From an uncultured Paraprevotella sp. (lineage in GTDB: Bacteria; Bacteroidota; Bacteroidia; Bacteroidales; Bacteroidaceae), in contig URKA01000001.1 of NCBI GenBank assembly GCA_900548345.1, positions 143,498 through 207,497 of the forward strand: a DNA stretch of 64,000 nucleotides, read 5' to 3'. Shown here piece after piece: positions 44,218-53,109 of the stretch (the stretch's first letter is position 1; each line of letters opens with the position of its first letter). The position numbers and the translations under genes were made by a program. Below the pieces are notes generated by a model, which saw nothing but the letters and a program-made list of their open reading frames with translations, made no database searches and was not told where the DNA came from.

Positions 44218-45948
44218 TTAGTTTATTACAAGTCTGAATCCGACATCCGGACGGGCTATATTATCAGCATCTCTATAATACACTGTAATATATTCTATAT
44301 CATCATCTTTGAAGCTCCCCCCTCTTATCACATGATATTTATTGGTTTCATTATTTATTGGATTTTTGCTCTTATCCGATGATTTATAGAAGTCTGAATT
44401 ATAATAATCCATACACCATTCTGCCACATTGCCGCTCATCTGATAAATGCCCAATTCATTTACCGAAGGTGGAAATTTTATTTTGAACGGACGTTCTTTA
44501 TCAAACCAAATATTATTTGGATAAGAACCTGCATAAAGTTTACCGGAACTCTTTTTACCACCACGTGCAGCGTACTCCCACTGAGCCTCTGTAGGAAGCG
44601 AAAATTGCTTTCCGGTTTTTTCATTTAATCGATGTATAAAGAGTTGGACGTCTTCGAAACTTACACTTTCGACCGGAAAACTATCTCGTGCTTCTGCAGG
44701 TTGATATGCAGACGGATTGCTTCCCATAATCTCCTTCCATAAACCTTGTGACACTTCAAACTGCCCTATATAAAAATCATCAAGAGTTACATCATGAGGA
44801 AAACAATCATTCTCGTCCGTATCATTGATACCCATTACAAAGCTCCCCCCTTCAACTTTTATCATCGGATAAGCATCCATACCGGTAAAATCATAGGTTT
44901 CATATTCGATATTTCCTTTTTCTACCTCAATGACTTCTTTCGGACGAAAGATCAGAAATCCCATCAATACTACAATAATACATCCTGCAGCAACAAGCCA
45001 CAACCAGATTCTTTTATTATAAGATGTTGCTCCACCTATTGTCTCATCAACAAGAACCGATGGTCTTACATTACGTAAATCATCCATAAACTCCTGAACG
45101 GTCTGATGGCGATTCTCCGTTTTGAGTTGCATCGCTTTCAAAATTGTCCGATTAGCCTCATCCGGAATATCAGGAACCAACTCCTTGGGAGTTGCCATCG
45201 GCTCCGTTAAACGTGCAGCAGCTTCAAGAGGAACATGCCCTGTAAGCACAAAGTACATAGTTGCTCCGATAGCATATATATCCGTGTATGATCCCTTGCG
45301 GCTATTGGCTGTATATTGCTCTGTCGGTGCATACCCATGAGTAAGCATAGATGTGTGAATTTGAGTCTTATCTTGTTCAAACTCCCTGGCAGAACCGAAA
45401 TCTATCAATATTGCCTTATAATCAGCTGTAATCATGATATTGTCTGGTTTAATATCACGATGTAAAATATGACGGTCGTGAATGTATCCTACTGCATTTG
45501 TTACTTGTGCAATATAATTCACAACTTCGGGATACGGTAAACGGCCACATGAATCAACAATACTCTGCAAACTTTTACCCTCAATAAAGTCCATAACCAT
45601 ATAAGAAGTATTGTTCTCATCGAAGACATCAATAACCTCTACAATATTGGGATGATGAAGCGTTGCCAATATTTTGGCCTCCTTGACAAACGCCAGACGA
45701 TACTTCTCAAACAGGCTCTCACTTGTCCCTTGTACACATACAGTTCGTGCGTGAGTTTCACGCGCGCATTTCCCAGCCGGGAAATACTCCTTAACACAAA
45801 CCGTTCTATTCAGTCCGCTTTGCTGTGCTTTATACGTTATACCAAAACCACCCTCACCGATTTTCTTTTCGATGATATATTTTCCGTTACATAGAATAGT
45901 TCCGGATTGAAGTTCTTTATAAGTCAGTATTTTATTTTCTTCTGTCAT
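44218..45948 (-). CDS. Transmembrane Ser/Thr kinase with extracytoplasmic SUMF1-like domain
   Basis: A 576-residue protein. The kinase domain (about 20-295) is canonical: GEGGFGITYKA, VKEYFP with the ATP-binding Lys, HRDIKPDNIMI, DFGSA and GYAPTEQ. It is followed by one transmembrane helix (RIWLWLVAAGCIIVVLMGFL, about 311-332). A C-terminal formylglycine-generating-enzyme/SUMF1-type domain (about 355-576) has MIKVEGGSFVMG, FYIGQFEVSQGLWKEIMG, LPTEAQWEYAARGG and MSGNVAEWCMDYYN, and the end RPDVGFRLV. Kinase-SUMF1 fusions are known in bacteria and the SUMF1 part is thought to act as a sensor rather than an enzyme. Its ATG overlaps the previous kinase stop by 4 bp (ATGA). Confidence 0.93.
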   Translation of the reverse strand: MTEENKILTYKELQSGTILCNGKYIIEKKIGEGGFGITYKAQQSGLNRTVCVKEYFPAGKCARETHARTVCVQGTSESLFEKYRLAFVKEAKILATLHHPNIVEVIDVFDENNTSYMVMDFIEGKSLQSIVDSCGRLPYPEVVNYIAQVTNAVGYIHDRHILHRDIKPDNIMITADYKAILIDFGSAREFEQDKTQIHTSMLTHGYAPTEQYTANSRKGSYTDIYAIGATMYFVLTGHVPLEAAARLTEPMATPKELVPDIPDEANRTILKAMQLKTENRHQTVQEFMDDLRNVRPSVLVDETIGGATSYNKRIWLWLVAAGCIIVVLMGFLIFRPKEVIEVEKGNIEYETYDFTGMDAYPMIKVEGGSFVMGINDTDENDCFPHDVTLDDFYIGQFEVSQGLWKEIMGSNPSAYQPAEARDSFPVESVSFEDVQLFIHRLNEKTGKQFSLPTEAQWEYAARGGKKSSGKLYAGSYPNNIWFDKERPFKIKFPPSVNELGIYQMSGNVAEWCMDYYNSDFYKSSDKSKNPINNETNKYHVIRGGSFKDDDIEYITVYYRDADNIARPDVGFRLVIN

Positions 45949-46781
45949 CTGTCCAATTGATGCTTATGCATATAATCATTAATTAAACCTCCAAATTCTT
46001 CACATGATTGTAATCTCATCATCGGTTCTTTAACCAATGCCCGCTCTACAATAAATTGTAGATCAGAATTAATATGTGGATAAAAATCCTTCATTTGGGG
46101 CGTTGGATCAAATTTGATTTTTTGCCGTATTTCACTTGGTTTTTGACCGGTAAACGGAACTGTTCCGGTCAGCATCTCAAACAACATAATGCCTAAGGCA
46201 AAAATGTCAGTATATTGCCCACATTGTCCTCTTTCCGATTGTTCGGGTGGCATATATGCCGGTGTACCAAACCCCGTGCTATTGCTGGCATCGCTCATCC
46301 TCGAAGCAATACCAAGATCTATTAATTTGATTCTACCATCCGGTTGTATCATGACATTATTAGACTTAATATCTAAATGCAGAATACCATTGCGATGTAA
46401 ATATGCAACCGTATCTAATATTTCGAGAAACATAGGCAATGCTTTCTGTTCCGGAATTGGCCCAATTTCCCCATATATGTATTGTTCCAAACTTTTTCCT
46501 TGAATAAATTCCATCACGATATAAAGTTGTTGTCGCTCATGCATATCAATAAAATCTACCAATTTAGGAATATTTGGATGTCGCATATACAGATATAATT
46601 GAGTCTCGACCTTTTTAAAATTCTCTCGTATAATCTGATTCTTAAAATGCCGTATTTTCAACTCTTTGATAGCCACAGGAAATCCACTACGTAAATCTAT
46701 CCCCCAATAGACCTTCGCAGTGCCTCCCTCTGCGATCAAATGATCAACATGATATAACGGTATTTTAGGTAATTCGCTCAT
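45945..46781 (-). CDS. Soluble Ser/Thr protein kinase with variant catalytic motifs
   Basis: A 278-residue Hanks-type kinase without a membrane segment. AEGGTAKVYWG is the P-loop and VAIKELKI holds the ATP-binding Lys. HPNIPKLVDF and VMEFIQGKSLEQYI follow. The catalytic loop is HLDIKSNNVMI (HRD becomes HLD, catalytic Asp retained) and DFG is DLG (LIDLGIASR). GTPAYMPPEQ replaces APE. DIFALGIMLFEMLTGTVPF completes the C-lobe. The HLD change removes the Arg that usually links to activation-loop phosphorylation, so it may be constitutively active. It overlaps the transmembrane kinase gene by 4 bp. Confidence 0.9.
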   Translation of the reverse strand: MSELPKIPLYHVDHLIAEGGTAKVYWGIDLRSGFPVAIKELKIRHFKNQIIRENFKKVETQLYLYMRHPNIPKLVDFIDMHERQQLYIVMEFIQGKSLEQYIYGEIGPIPEQKALPMFLEILDTVAYLHRNGILHLDIKSNNVMIQPDGRIKLIDLGIASRMSDASNSTGFGTPAYMPPEQSERGQCGQYTDIFALGIMLFEMLTGTVPFTGQKPSEIRQKIKFDPTPQMKDFYPHINSDLQFIVERALVKEPMMRLQSCEEFGGLINDYMHKHQLDR

Positions 46782-46813
46782 CGTTCATTACTGATTTTAT
46801 TCCTCACTCCAAA

Positions 46814-47812
46814 TTATTTCTTTTGTTGTTTTACATTTTGAATAGCATCTATTATCAATTGTTTACCTTTATTATCTGCTTTATTAAACAGATCTTTGAG
46901 ATACACTTTGGCATTTTTATCTTTAGGAACTTCTTTCTTAAGCCGTTCACAGACTTTCTTTGCAATTGTTTTATCAATTGCTTCATACTCCTCTGCATAA
47001 AATTTTGCAGTCAATTCCATAGCCTTTTTACTTTCCTGTTCTGCAATTTCCTGCGCCTGTTTGGCTTTCGCTTCAGCTTTCTTTGCCGCTTCCGCCACAT
47101 TCTCTGCTTTCTGCTGAGCAACTTTAGCCTTTGTCGTTTCTCGATTAGCATCATCTACCTCTTGCTTAGCCTTTGTCGTGATTCTATCCCTTTCCTTATT
47201 AGCAATATCCGCTTGTTTTTTTGCTTTTTCCGCTTCTTTTTGTTTAGCCGTTGCTAATTCTCTATTTTTGTCACGATCTTCTCTCAATGCTTGACGAAAC
47301 AACTCTTCATCAGCTTTATCTTGCAACCGTTTAGCTTCCAGTTGGTCAGTCGTTTGACGAAAACGTTCCTCGTTTGTTTTATTGGTCCGTCTTATACTTT
47401 CCTGTTTTTGCTGCTCTTTATCATTATAACAATAAACATATAGCCCAATACAGCCAACAAGAATAACAACCACCGTACATATTATACCCCAAACACAAAA
47501 CCAATTAATCCTTTTTGCCGAATTATCCAATGTAGCCGGCTTGTTTATTTTTTGTTCTCCTATAGAAGATGAAGTAACATATTCTTGCCACGACAGAGTA
47601 GTACCTCCGATACGAATTACATCATGAGGCTGTAACCGAACCTCACCAAATATCTTCTGTCCATTAACATATGTACCATTTGCGGAATTTAGATCTACAA
47701 CAGAGCAAATTCCGCTGTCGTTCTGAACTATCTGTAAATGTATTCTTGAAACCTTTACATCATTGATAACAACATCGTTATCCGTACTTCTGCCAACTGT
47801 AACAACTTTCAT
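46814..47812 (-). CDS. FHA domain protein with membrane helix and long coiled coil
   Basis: A 332-residue protein with an FHA domain at about 1-80 (GRSTDNDVVI, VSRIHLQIV, NSANGTYVNGQ), then a transmembrane helix at about 105-130 (WFCVWGIICTVVVILVGCIG). An about 140-residue charged coiled coil follows (ANKERDRITTKAKQEVDDAN, QQKAENVAEAAKKAEAKAKQ). The C-terminal 60 residues are less repetitive (VCERLKKEVPKDKNAKVYLK). Its ATG overlaps the PP2C stop (ATGA). The protein would place an FHA module in the cytoplasm and a coiled coil in the periplasm, suggesting a signal-relay or scaffold role. Confidence 0.85.
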   Translation of the reverse strand: MKVVTVGRSTDNDVVINDVKVSRIHLQIVQNDSGICSVVDLNSANGTYVNGQKIFGEVRLQPHDVIRIGGTTLSWQEYVTSSSIGEQKINKPATLDNSAKRINWFCVWGIICTVVVILVGCIGLYVYCYNDKEQQKQESIRRTNKTNEERFRQTTDQLEAKRLQDKADEELFRQALREDRDKNRELATAKQKEAEKAKKQADIANKERDRITTKAKQEVDDANRETTKAKVAQQKAENVAEAAKKAEAKAKQAQEIAEQESKKAMELTAKFYAEEYEAIDKTIAKKVCERLKKEVPKDKNAKVYLKDLFNKADNKGKQLIIDAIQNVKQQKK

Positions 47813-49023
47813 TTTGATGAATTCTGATTTAAAGTTTTTAAACTATCCATTTTCTGCTCAAGCAGTTTTTGATTGTTCCCTTGTTGCTTTTTAAGCTTAC
47901 TTATTACCAGCCCATATTCATCTGATTTTCTTTTACATCGATTATAAACCCCATTATATCCGTCTTTTTTAGCTTCATCTGCTTTTTTTCTTTCTGCATT
48001 ATAATCTATTTCTGCTTTCTTAAGACTGTTATAAATATCAATGGAATCTTGCTCAAGTTTCTCTATTTCTTTATTAAGCCGCTCAATTTTCTCAGAGTTT
48101 ATTTTATTTTGAACACATATATATACTCCACTCCCTATCACCACACATACCACAATGGAAATCAATGTAATTATTAACCATTTAATAACCTTAGACATCC
48201 CTTTCAAAACTTTATTATTGCCTGTTGAATTATAGCTTCTAAATACACTTTTTGAATGTGGGCTATTGGCTATTTGTACTAATTCAAGTGTAATGTTATC
48301 ACTCCCCCCAGCCTCTAACGCAAGATTAATTAAAGTTTTACCCTTATTTTCGAGGCACGTATTTTGCATCAGAACATCCCTTATCTCAGAATCGGAAATC
48401 ATTCCACTCAGTCCATCACTACAAATCAAGAATATATCTCCATTTTTAGGCTGAACCTTGCCTATAGTCGGTTCTAAATTAGATTTTACTCCAAGAGCCT
48501 TCAAGATTCGATTCTTATTCGGGTGATGCTCCGCCTCCTCATCGGTTATTTGACCAGCATCGACCAAAGTCTGCACAAAAGAATGGTCTTTGGTAACACG
48601 ATGCAATTGCTTCTCTTTACCAAGATACAGATAAATACGACTATCTCCAACGTGAGCAATATATGCTTCTGACGCCTGCAACAACACGACACATGCGGTT
48701 GTACCCATTCCACTCAACTCAGGGTGCTCATTGGCATAACCCAAAATTTGCATATTCGCAAATTGCAATGCATCATTAAGTGCTTGCTTCGGCTGTGGAT
48801 ATTTCTCTTTTTTCAGATAGTCAATAATACTTCTAACAGCAATGGATGACGCCTGTTTTCCACCAACATGCCCCCCCATACCATCGCACACAACAAAAAC
48901 ATCTCCATTGGGGGTTAATACCGCAATATCATGACAATCTTCTTGGGCTGTGCGAACATTGCCAATTACATCTTTTTGAAAGATATTATTGTTATCAATT
49001 ATTGTTAAACTCATATACGTCAA
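47809..49023 (-). CDS. PP2C-family Ser/Thr phosphatase with membrane helix and coiled coil
   Basis: A 404-residue protein that would reverse the cassette kinases. The PP2C domain (about 10-255) has all the metal motifs: FVVCDGMGGHVGG, GMGTTACVV, AHVGDSRIYLYLG, LICSDGLSGMI and AGGSDNITLEL. A transmembrane helix follows (LIITLISIVVCVVIGSGVYI, about 280-305) and then a charged coiled coil to the end. The start may be 49023 or 49014 (MSLTII). The same layout (cytoplasmic domain, helix, coiled coil) is used in the FHA protein immediately downstream, so the two coiled coils may pair. Confidence 0.92.
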   Translation of the reverse strand: MTYMSLTIIDNNNIFQKDVIGNVRTAQEDCHDIAVLTPNGDVFVVCDGMGGHVGGKQASSIAVRSIIDYLKKEKYPQPKQALNDALQFANMQILGYANEHPELSGMGTTACVVLLQASEAYIAHVGDSRIYLYLGKEKQLHRVTKDHSFVQTLVDAGQITDEEAEHHPNKNRILKALGVKSNLEPTIGKVQPKNGDIFLICSDGLSGMISDSEIRDVLMQNTCLENKGKTLINLALEAGGSDNITLELVQIANSPHSKSVFRSYNSTGNNKVLKGMSKVIKWLIITLISIVVCVVIGSGVYICVQNKINSEKIERLNKEIEKLEQDSIDIYNSLKKAEIDYNAERKKADEAKKDGYNGVYNRCKRKSDEYGLVISKLKKQQGNNQKLLEQKMDSLKTLNQNSSK

Positions 49024-49159
49024 TTTTACTCTGATATTTTATAGTTGATACAGGCATTCATATCCTTGATAATAGTATCTTTTAGGGCAATACTTAAAAT
49101 TTGGAAAATCCAACTATTCCTGATTATTGCGAGAACCCGATTACCGCTATTTATCCATC

Positions 49160-49771
49160 TTATTTAAATCCCGTTATTTTCCATACACCATTGACATTTT
49201 GCAACAAAACCTTTACATTCGTACCTCCATAGCGAGTAATATTTTGAAATCCTACATAGTCAACTTCTAAAGTTGGGCTACATGTCACATATACCTTTTT
49301 TTCATTGATACCAATACGAGGCTTATCCTCTCCTGGTAAATAAATCAACCCATCTTTGACTTCTGCCTCCCCATTATGATACATACTGCCATCTTCCTCA
49401 TAGTACCACAAATCCTGCACATAAGCAATTGCAACTTCATAATTACGAGCCAACGCAGGTATCCAACCTAAAATATTCAATTTTTCTCCGCCTTGCGCCG
49501 AGAAGTATTTCATGAAAAACAAATCATAAGTAAAATTATTTTCGTTAATTTCACTAATTATATTCTTTGCCAATTCAGAATCTGTCAACGATAACATCCT
49601 TTCAAAATCTCGGCATAGTATGGATTCAACAAAATTATATGCAACTGAAGCCGGTGTTTTACAATCAGCTATCTCTTGGCCACTTAATCTTTTAACTATC
49701 GGATTCGGTGACTGAGCGTATATAGGCTCAAATAAAACCGTCAAAAGAATAATTATAAATGTTCTTTTCAT
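49160..49771 (-). CDS. Small exported protein with possible NTF2-like fold
   Basis: A 203-residue exported protein. The signal peptide (MKRTFIIILLTVLFEPIYAQ) is clear. The body contains ASVAYNFVESILCRDFERML, LSLTDSELA and a strand-rich C-terminus ending NVKVLLQNVNGVWKITGFK. That ending is typical of NTF2-like or DUF4878-like domains, although the match is by eye only. It lies 20 bp after the vWA-FHA gene and is followed by a 136-bp gap before PP2C. Its role in the cassette is unknown. Confidence 0.65.
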   Translation of the reverse strand: MKRTFIIILLTVLFEPIYAQSPNPIVKRLSGQEIADCKTPASVAYNFVESILCRDFERMLSLTDSELAKNIISEINENNFTYDLFFMKYFSAQGGEKLNILGWIPALARNYEVAIAYVQDLWYYEEDGSMYHNGEAEVKDGLIYLPGEDKPRIGINEKKVYVTCSPTLEVDYVGFQNITRYGGTNVKVLLQNVNGVWKITGFK

Positions 49772-49791
49772 TATTTTATATTTTTGTACAT

Positions 49792-51306
49792 TTATATATA
49801 AAAGTTCAATATTACCTCTCCTAATCCAATAACATCTCCACTCTTTAAAATAGCACGTTCTACAAATTGCCCATTCAAGATTACTTTGTTTGTGCTTTGT
49901 TTATCAATAATTACAAATTCACTTCCATTAAACACAATTTCCGCATGATGCCTGGATACTTTATCATCATTTAATATCAAATCATTATCTTGTTCCCTAC
50001 CTATAAATACTCTCGGTTTATCTAATTCATACGTAAAAGTATTGGTTCCGATACTACATCTTAAACGAGGATATACATTCCTCATCCTCATCAAATGACA
50101 CAACCGTTCTTCTTCGGCCTGCTTCTTTTGTTCATCCCAATCTTGCTGTGCGTTACTTGCAAAATTGGATTGACATTGTTCTGTAAATTGAGGATTATCT
50201 TGAATATGATATTGTTCCAAATCAGCCAATCTTTGGTGATTATTTTCATCTGTCTTCTTTTGGTTACGCGAATAAACAAGAACACACACAATCAATGCTA
50301 TTATAAGAACTACTAAAAATACAACCAACCAAGAATGTGTTGCTATCCAGGTTCCAATAGTATACGATGGAGGTAGTAATTGTTCTTGAATACCAACTCC
50401 ATTAACACACAAAGTAATCATGCGCGACTTAGCACCATGCTCTGCATCAGATATAAAAGAGACTTTGTAATCATGTCCTTGATATCTTTTACTAATTTGT
50501 GGATAAAGATTTATCAAATCCCTTTCTGCGATAGCAACTTCTTTATACGAGTTAAAAGTGCCAAAAGTACTCTTGGCAAAACCTTCAGATTCGGGAGCTA
50601 CCCCTGAACGATAATAATATTGAAAAATATAAACAGGTATATGTAACTGCTGTGCTTTTAACAAGACTTGGCTCTCAGAATCCGCTCCAGAATTTTTCAT
50701 CGAATATCCGGCAGTAAAAACAATAATAGCTTTCGCACCTTCCTGTGATGCTAAAAGCTCCATACCTTCACGAATTGCCGTATACAAATCTGAACGATTG
50801 GGAAATACCGAGTAACGTTCTTTACTATGCTTATAATTCTGTATAGCAAATTTTATCTGAGACTTATCATTCGTAAATCCATTTGTAAGATTTATAAGAG
50901 TCGTTGATGTGTTTTTACGTCGATTAAAGGCAGAAACGGCAATTTTATCCGATGCGGGAATATTTATATGGTCAAGAAATCCCGACAATACTTTCTGAAC
51001 AAAATTAAACTGTCCGTAACCATTATGCGCCATATCTTCCCATAAGATAAGGGTCGTTTGTGGCAAATCATCAATTTCGTTTGACAGTTTTTCCACATCA
51101 AAATCCCTATCACTTCCAGATTCTTTCAAATGCCAAAAATTCGCTTTTGCCAATTCATCAGGATTATAGCTATGGTATACAAATGAGACTTGCGGAAAAT
51201 CATCAACATTAAATCCGTTTTCTATCTTCCCGATTGGTTGCGCCAACAAATTTGTTGTCAGAACCACCAACAACAAACCTATCTGTTTTTTTATGTCCCA
51301 TTTCAT
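49792..51306 (-). CDS. vWA-like exported domain joined by a membrane helix to an FHA domain
   Basis: A 504-residue protein. The start at 51306 (MKWDIKKQIGLLLVVLTTNL) gives a signal peptide. The extracytoplasmic part (about 25-310) has a von Willebrand A-like fold: TTLILWEDMAHNGYGQFNFV, DKIAVSAFNRR, NRSDLYTAIREGMELL and KAIIVFTAGYSMKNSG. The metal-site motif DxSxS is degenerate (EDMAH) and the TDG motif reads TAG. A transmembrane helix (WLVVFLVVLIIALIVCVLVY, about 325-345) and a basic linker lead to a cytoplasmic FHA domain (about 415-500; GREQDNDLILNDDKVSRHHA). It would link an external event to phosphothreonine recognition. It starts 10 bp after the zinc-knuckle FHA gene. Confidence 0.85.
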   Translation of the reverse strand: MKWDIKKQIGLLLVVLTTNLLAQPIGKIENGFNVDDFPQVSFVYHSYNPDELAKANFWHLKESGSDRDFDVEKLSNEIDDLPQTTLILWEDMAHNGYGQFNFVQKVLSGFLDHINIPASDKIAVSAFNRRKNTSTTLINLTNGFTNDKSQIKFAIQNYKHSKERYSVFPNRSDLYTAIREGMELLASQEGAKAIIVFTAGYSMKNSGADSESQVLLKAQQLHIPVYIFQYYYRSGVAPESEGFAKSTFGTFNSYKEVAIAERDLINLYPQISKRYQGHDYKVSFISDAEHGAKSRMITLCVNGVGIQEQLLPPSYTIGTWIATHSWLVVFLVVLIIALIVCVLVYSRNQKKTDENNHQRLADLEQYHIQDNPQFTEQCQSNFASNAQQDWDEQKKQAEEERLCHLMRMRNVYPRLRCSIGTNTFTYELDKPRVFIGREQDNDLILNDDKVSRHHAEIVFNGSEFVIIDKQSTNKVILNGQFVERAILKSGDVIGLGEVILNFYI

Positions 51307-51316
51307 CTTGATAAAA

Positions 51317-51955
51317 TTATAGTGATGTACGGAATTTGAATACAGTATCACCCATCCGAATAATATCTCCGTCTTTCAGGTAACGAGGTTCAAGCTCAAT
51401 ATCCTCATCATTGACAAATGTTCCGTGTGATGACTGGCTATCTGTTAATGAATATTTGTTGGCACGAAACAACAGAACTGCGTGTTTACCAGACATTCGA
51501 CCATCATTAACAATAATACCACAATCAATATCACGACCGATGATATTCCGACCTTCATATAATTTGAAATCCACACCAAGTTTATCAAAAGAATATGTTA
51601 CCAACCAACCCACTAATTTTCTACTATATCGAACTTCTTTTTTCGATCCTAATTGTGCTTCCGCACCCTTAGTTTCCGTTTCTTCATCACCAAATACAGT
51701 ACGATTATAACCAGCAGATGGTTTTTGACTTCCATTCACAACAGTTTCCTGCCCATTAATTACTGTCGTTTTTGCTCCTCCATCGGTATCGCTCATACCA
51801 AATGAACCGACTGCAGTTTTGTCAGTATCATTATCCACAAAAACCTCTGTTTTTAGGGCTGTCGAATTACCTGTTTGATTGCCTGTCCGACAATAAGGAC
51901 AACTTACTCCTTGATAATAATGTCCATTAGGACACTGTTTGAATTCTCCTTGCAT
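51317..51955 (-). CDS. FHA domain protein with N-terminal zinc knuckle
   Basis: A 212-residue soluble protein. The start at 51955 (MQGEFKQCPNGHYYQGVSCP) precedes a CxxGH...CxxC zinc knuckle (about 8-24). A Thr-rich linker (TEVFVDNDTDKTAVGSFG, NGQETVVNG, YNRTVFGDEETE) could be a kinase target. A C-terminal FHA domain (about 120-212; GRNIIGRDIDCGIIVNDGRM, GKHAVLL, SQSSHGTFV) binds phosphothreonine. It is the first gene of the cassette, downstream of the promoter at 51992-52026. Zinc ribbon plus FHA with vWA, PP2C and kinase genes parallels described TerY-P-type signalling systems. Confidence 0.88.
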   Translation of the reverse strand: MQGEFKQCPNGHYYQGVSCPYCRTGNQTGNSTALKTEVFVDNDTDKTAVGSFGMSDTDGGAKTTVINGQETVVNGSQKPSAGYNRTVFGDEETETKGAEAQLGSKKEVRYSRKLVGWLVTYSFDKLGVDFKLYEGRNIIGRDIDCGIIVNDGRMSGKHAVLLFRANKYSLTDSQSSHGTFVNDEDIELEPRYLKDGDIIRMGDTVFKFRTSL

Positions 51956-51991
51956 AATATAATTATTAGAATAACCTCTATACATTTTTTG

Positions 51992-52026
51992 CAAAAATAT
52001 CATTTTTTAATCTAATATTCCCCAAA
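51992..52026 (-). promoter_or_regulatory. Promoter of the FHA/kinase cassette
   Basis: On the minus strand TATTTTTG (51999-51992) fits TAnnTTTG exactly. TTTG (52026-52023) is a -33 candidate, but the spacing of 23 bp is wider than usual. Transcription would start near 51985, 30 nt before the first FHA gene. The remaining bases up to the hipA stop (52027-52176) hold no gene; a 6-bp hairpin AAGGTT/AACCTT at 52162-52177 may end the hip transcript. Confidence 0.45.
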
Positions 52027-52176
52027 TAATTTGGTTCATAATGGTTCACAAAAGACGATAGAAATCTTTAAACGGATATAGGGTATATATTCCAATAAAA
52101 AAGAGAACTAAAACAGTGTTTGAGGACATCTGCAAAACGCCCCCACGACTCACGAAAATCCCAAGGTTTTATAACC

Positions 52177-53109
52177 TTATGCGAGCCGGCCAATTCGTTC
52201 CCTCAATAATTCGTTATATTTTTCTTTCAAACTATCACTTAAAAAAGAACTTTGAATGAGCGATTCAAACTTAGGTAATAGTTTGATATACTTATTTATA
52301 AGGCGTTCTACAACAACACTTTCTATACCAAGATTAGCTGCAGATTTAATAAAATCCCCCCTCTGTAATCTCTTTTTCCTACCATTCAATGTCAATGCCA
52401 ATTCTTCATCATCTTTCGGGTTAATGATAGCTGCATTCAGTAGGTCATAAGCAGGAGTTAGCCGTATTTTATCCACTATTTCATACAATGAGAAGTTTTT
52501 CAAGTGCATATCGTTATTACCTGTCAACCAAGAGTAAAGTACCAATTCAAAAAAATTAGTTACATCCATCTTGGGCATGGACGAGTATTTTTGGATTGTT
52601 TTACCTATACGTTCATAACTACTTTTATATTTATGCTCCGTTTGTCGTTCCGTCAATTGGCACATATCTTCCATCGCTATTTTCTCTCCAGTAGAAGTTC
52701 TATCGATTCGACGAGTAAGATAACACAGCGTATTGTCTGCCATCGACATAAGTGTATGAGGAACTACATCTATATGAGCCACTTCCGCAAGATGCATAGT
52801 TAAATCTTCCACCTCAGGCATCATCTCATATTGTGAGTTTTGAGGTTTACAAATATAATCGCCCCATAGTCCGACAATAGTCAGCCGCTTACTACCCTCA
52901 TGCTCATTCAAATGCAAGGACAACTTAGGCTGAATACCAGTCAATGATGTTTGGTCTTGAATAATTTGCAGGGCAAGTTCGTCAAGTTGCTCTGTTGTAT
53001 AATCAAGAACAGGCAAAGTCATTGTTCCGAAGAACTTCTTGACACATGCTACATGCATGTAGTTTTCACCTTTTTGAAGTGGACGATAACAATAAAGACA
53101 GTTACACAT
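52177..53109 (-). CDS. HipA-like Ser/Thr kinase, C-terminal domain (HipT-like)
   Basis: A 310-residue HipA-C kinase. The start at 53109 (MCNCLYCYRPLQKGENYMHV) opens with a Cys-rich knuckle (C...CxxC...HxxC) common in Bacteroidales HipA proteins. Kinase motifs are GIQPKLSLHL (nucleotide-binding segment), LWGDYICKP with the ATP-binding Lys, TRRIDR, and the catalytic GNNDMHLKNFSLY. The metal-binding region TPAYDLLNA follows. HipA-type toxins phosphorylate aminoacyl-tRNA synthetases, typically GltX or a similar target; the target here is unknown. It overlaps the HipA N-terminal gene by 8 bp, in a three-gene B-S-T order. Confidence 0.9.
   Translation of the reverse strand: MCNCLYCYRPLQKGENYMHVACVKKFFGTMTLPVLDYTTEQLDELALQIIQDQTSLTGIQPKLSLHLNEHEGSKRLTIVGLWGDYICKPQNSQYEMMPEVEDLTMHLAEVAHIDVVPHTLMSMADNTLCYLTRRIDRTSTGEKIAMEDMCQLTERQTEHKYKSSYERIGKTIQKYSSMPKMDVTNFFELVLYSWLTGNNDMHLKNFSLYEIVDKIRLTPAYDLLNAAIINPKDDEELALTLNGRKKRLQRGDFIKSAANLGIESVVVERLINKYIKLLPKFESLIQSSFLSDSLKEKYNELLRERIGRLA

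Noticed and set aside
44218..45948. SUMF1-like domain as an active formylglycine-generating enzyme
   Set aside because: The domain is fused to a kinase and no sulfatase is nearby; in such fusions a sensor role is more likely.
41763..51955. Type VI secretion locus suggested by FHA, PP2C and kinase genes
   Set aside because: No VipA/VipB, Hcp, VgrG, ClpV or membrane-complex genes were found in the window.
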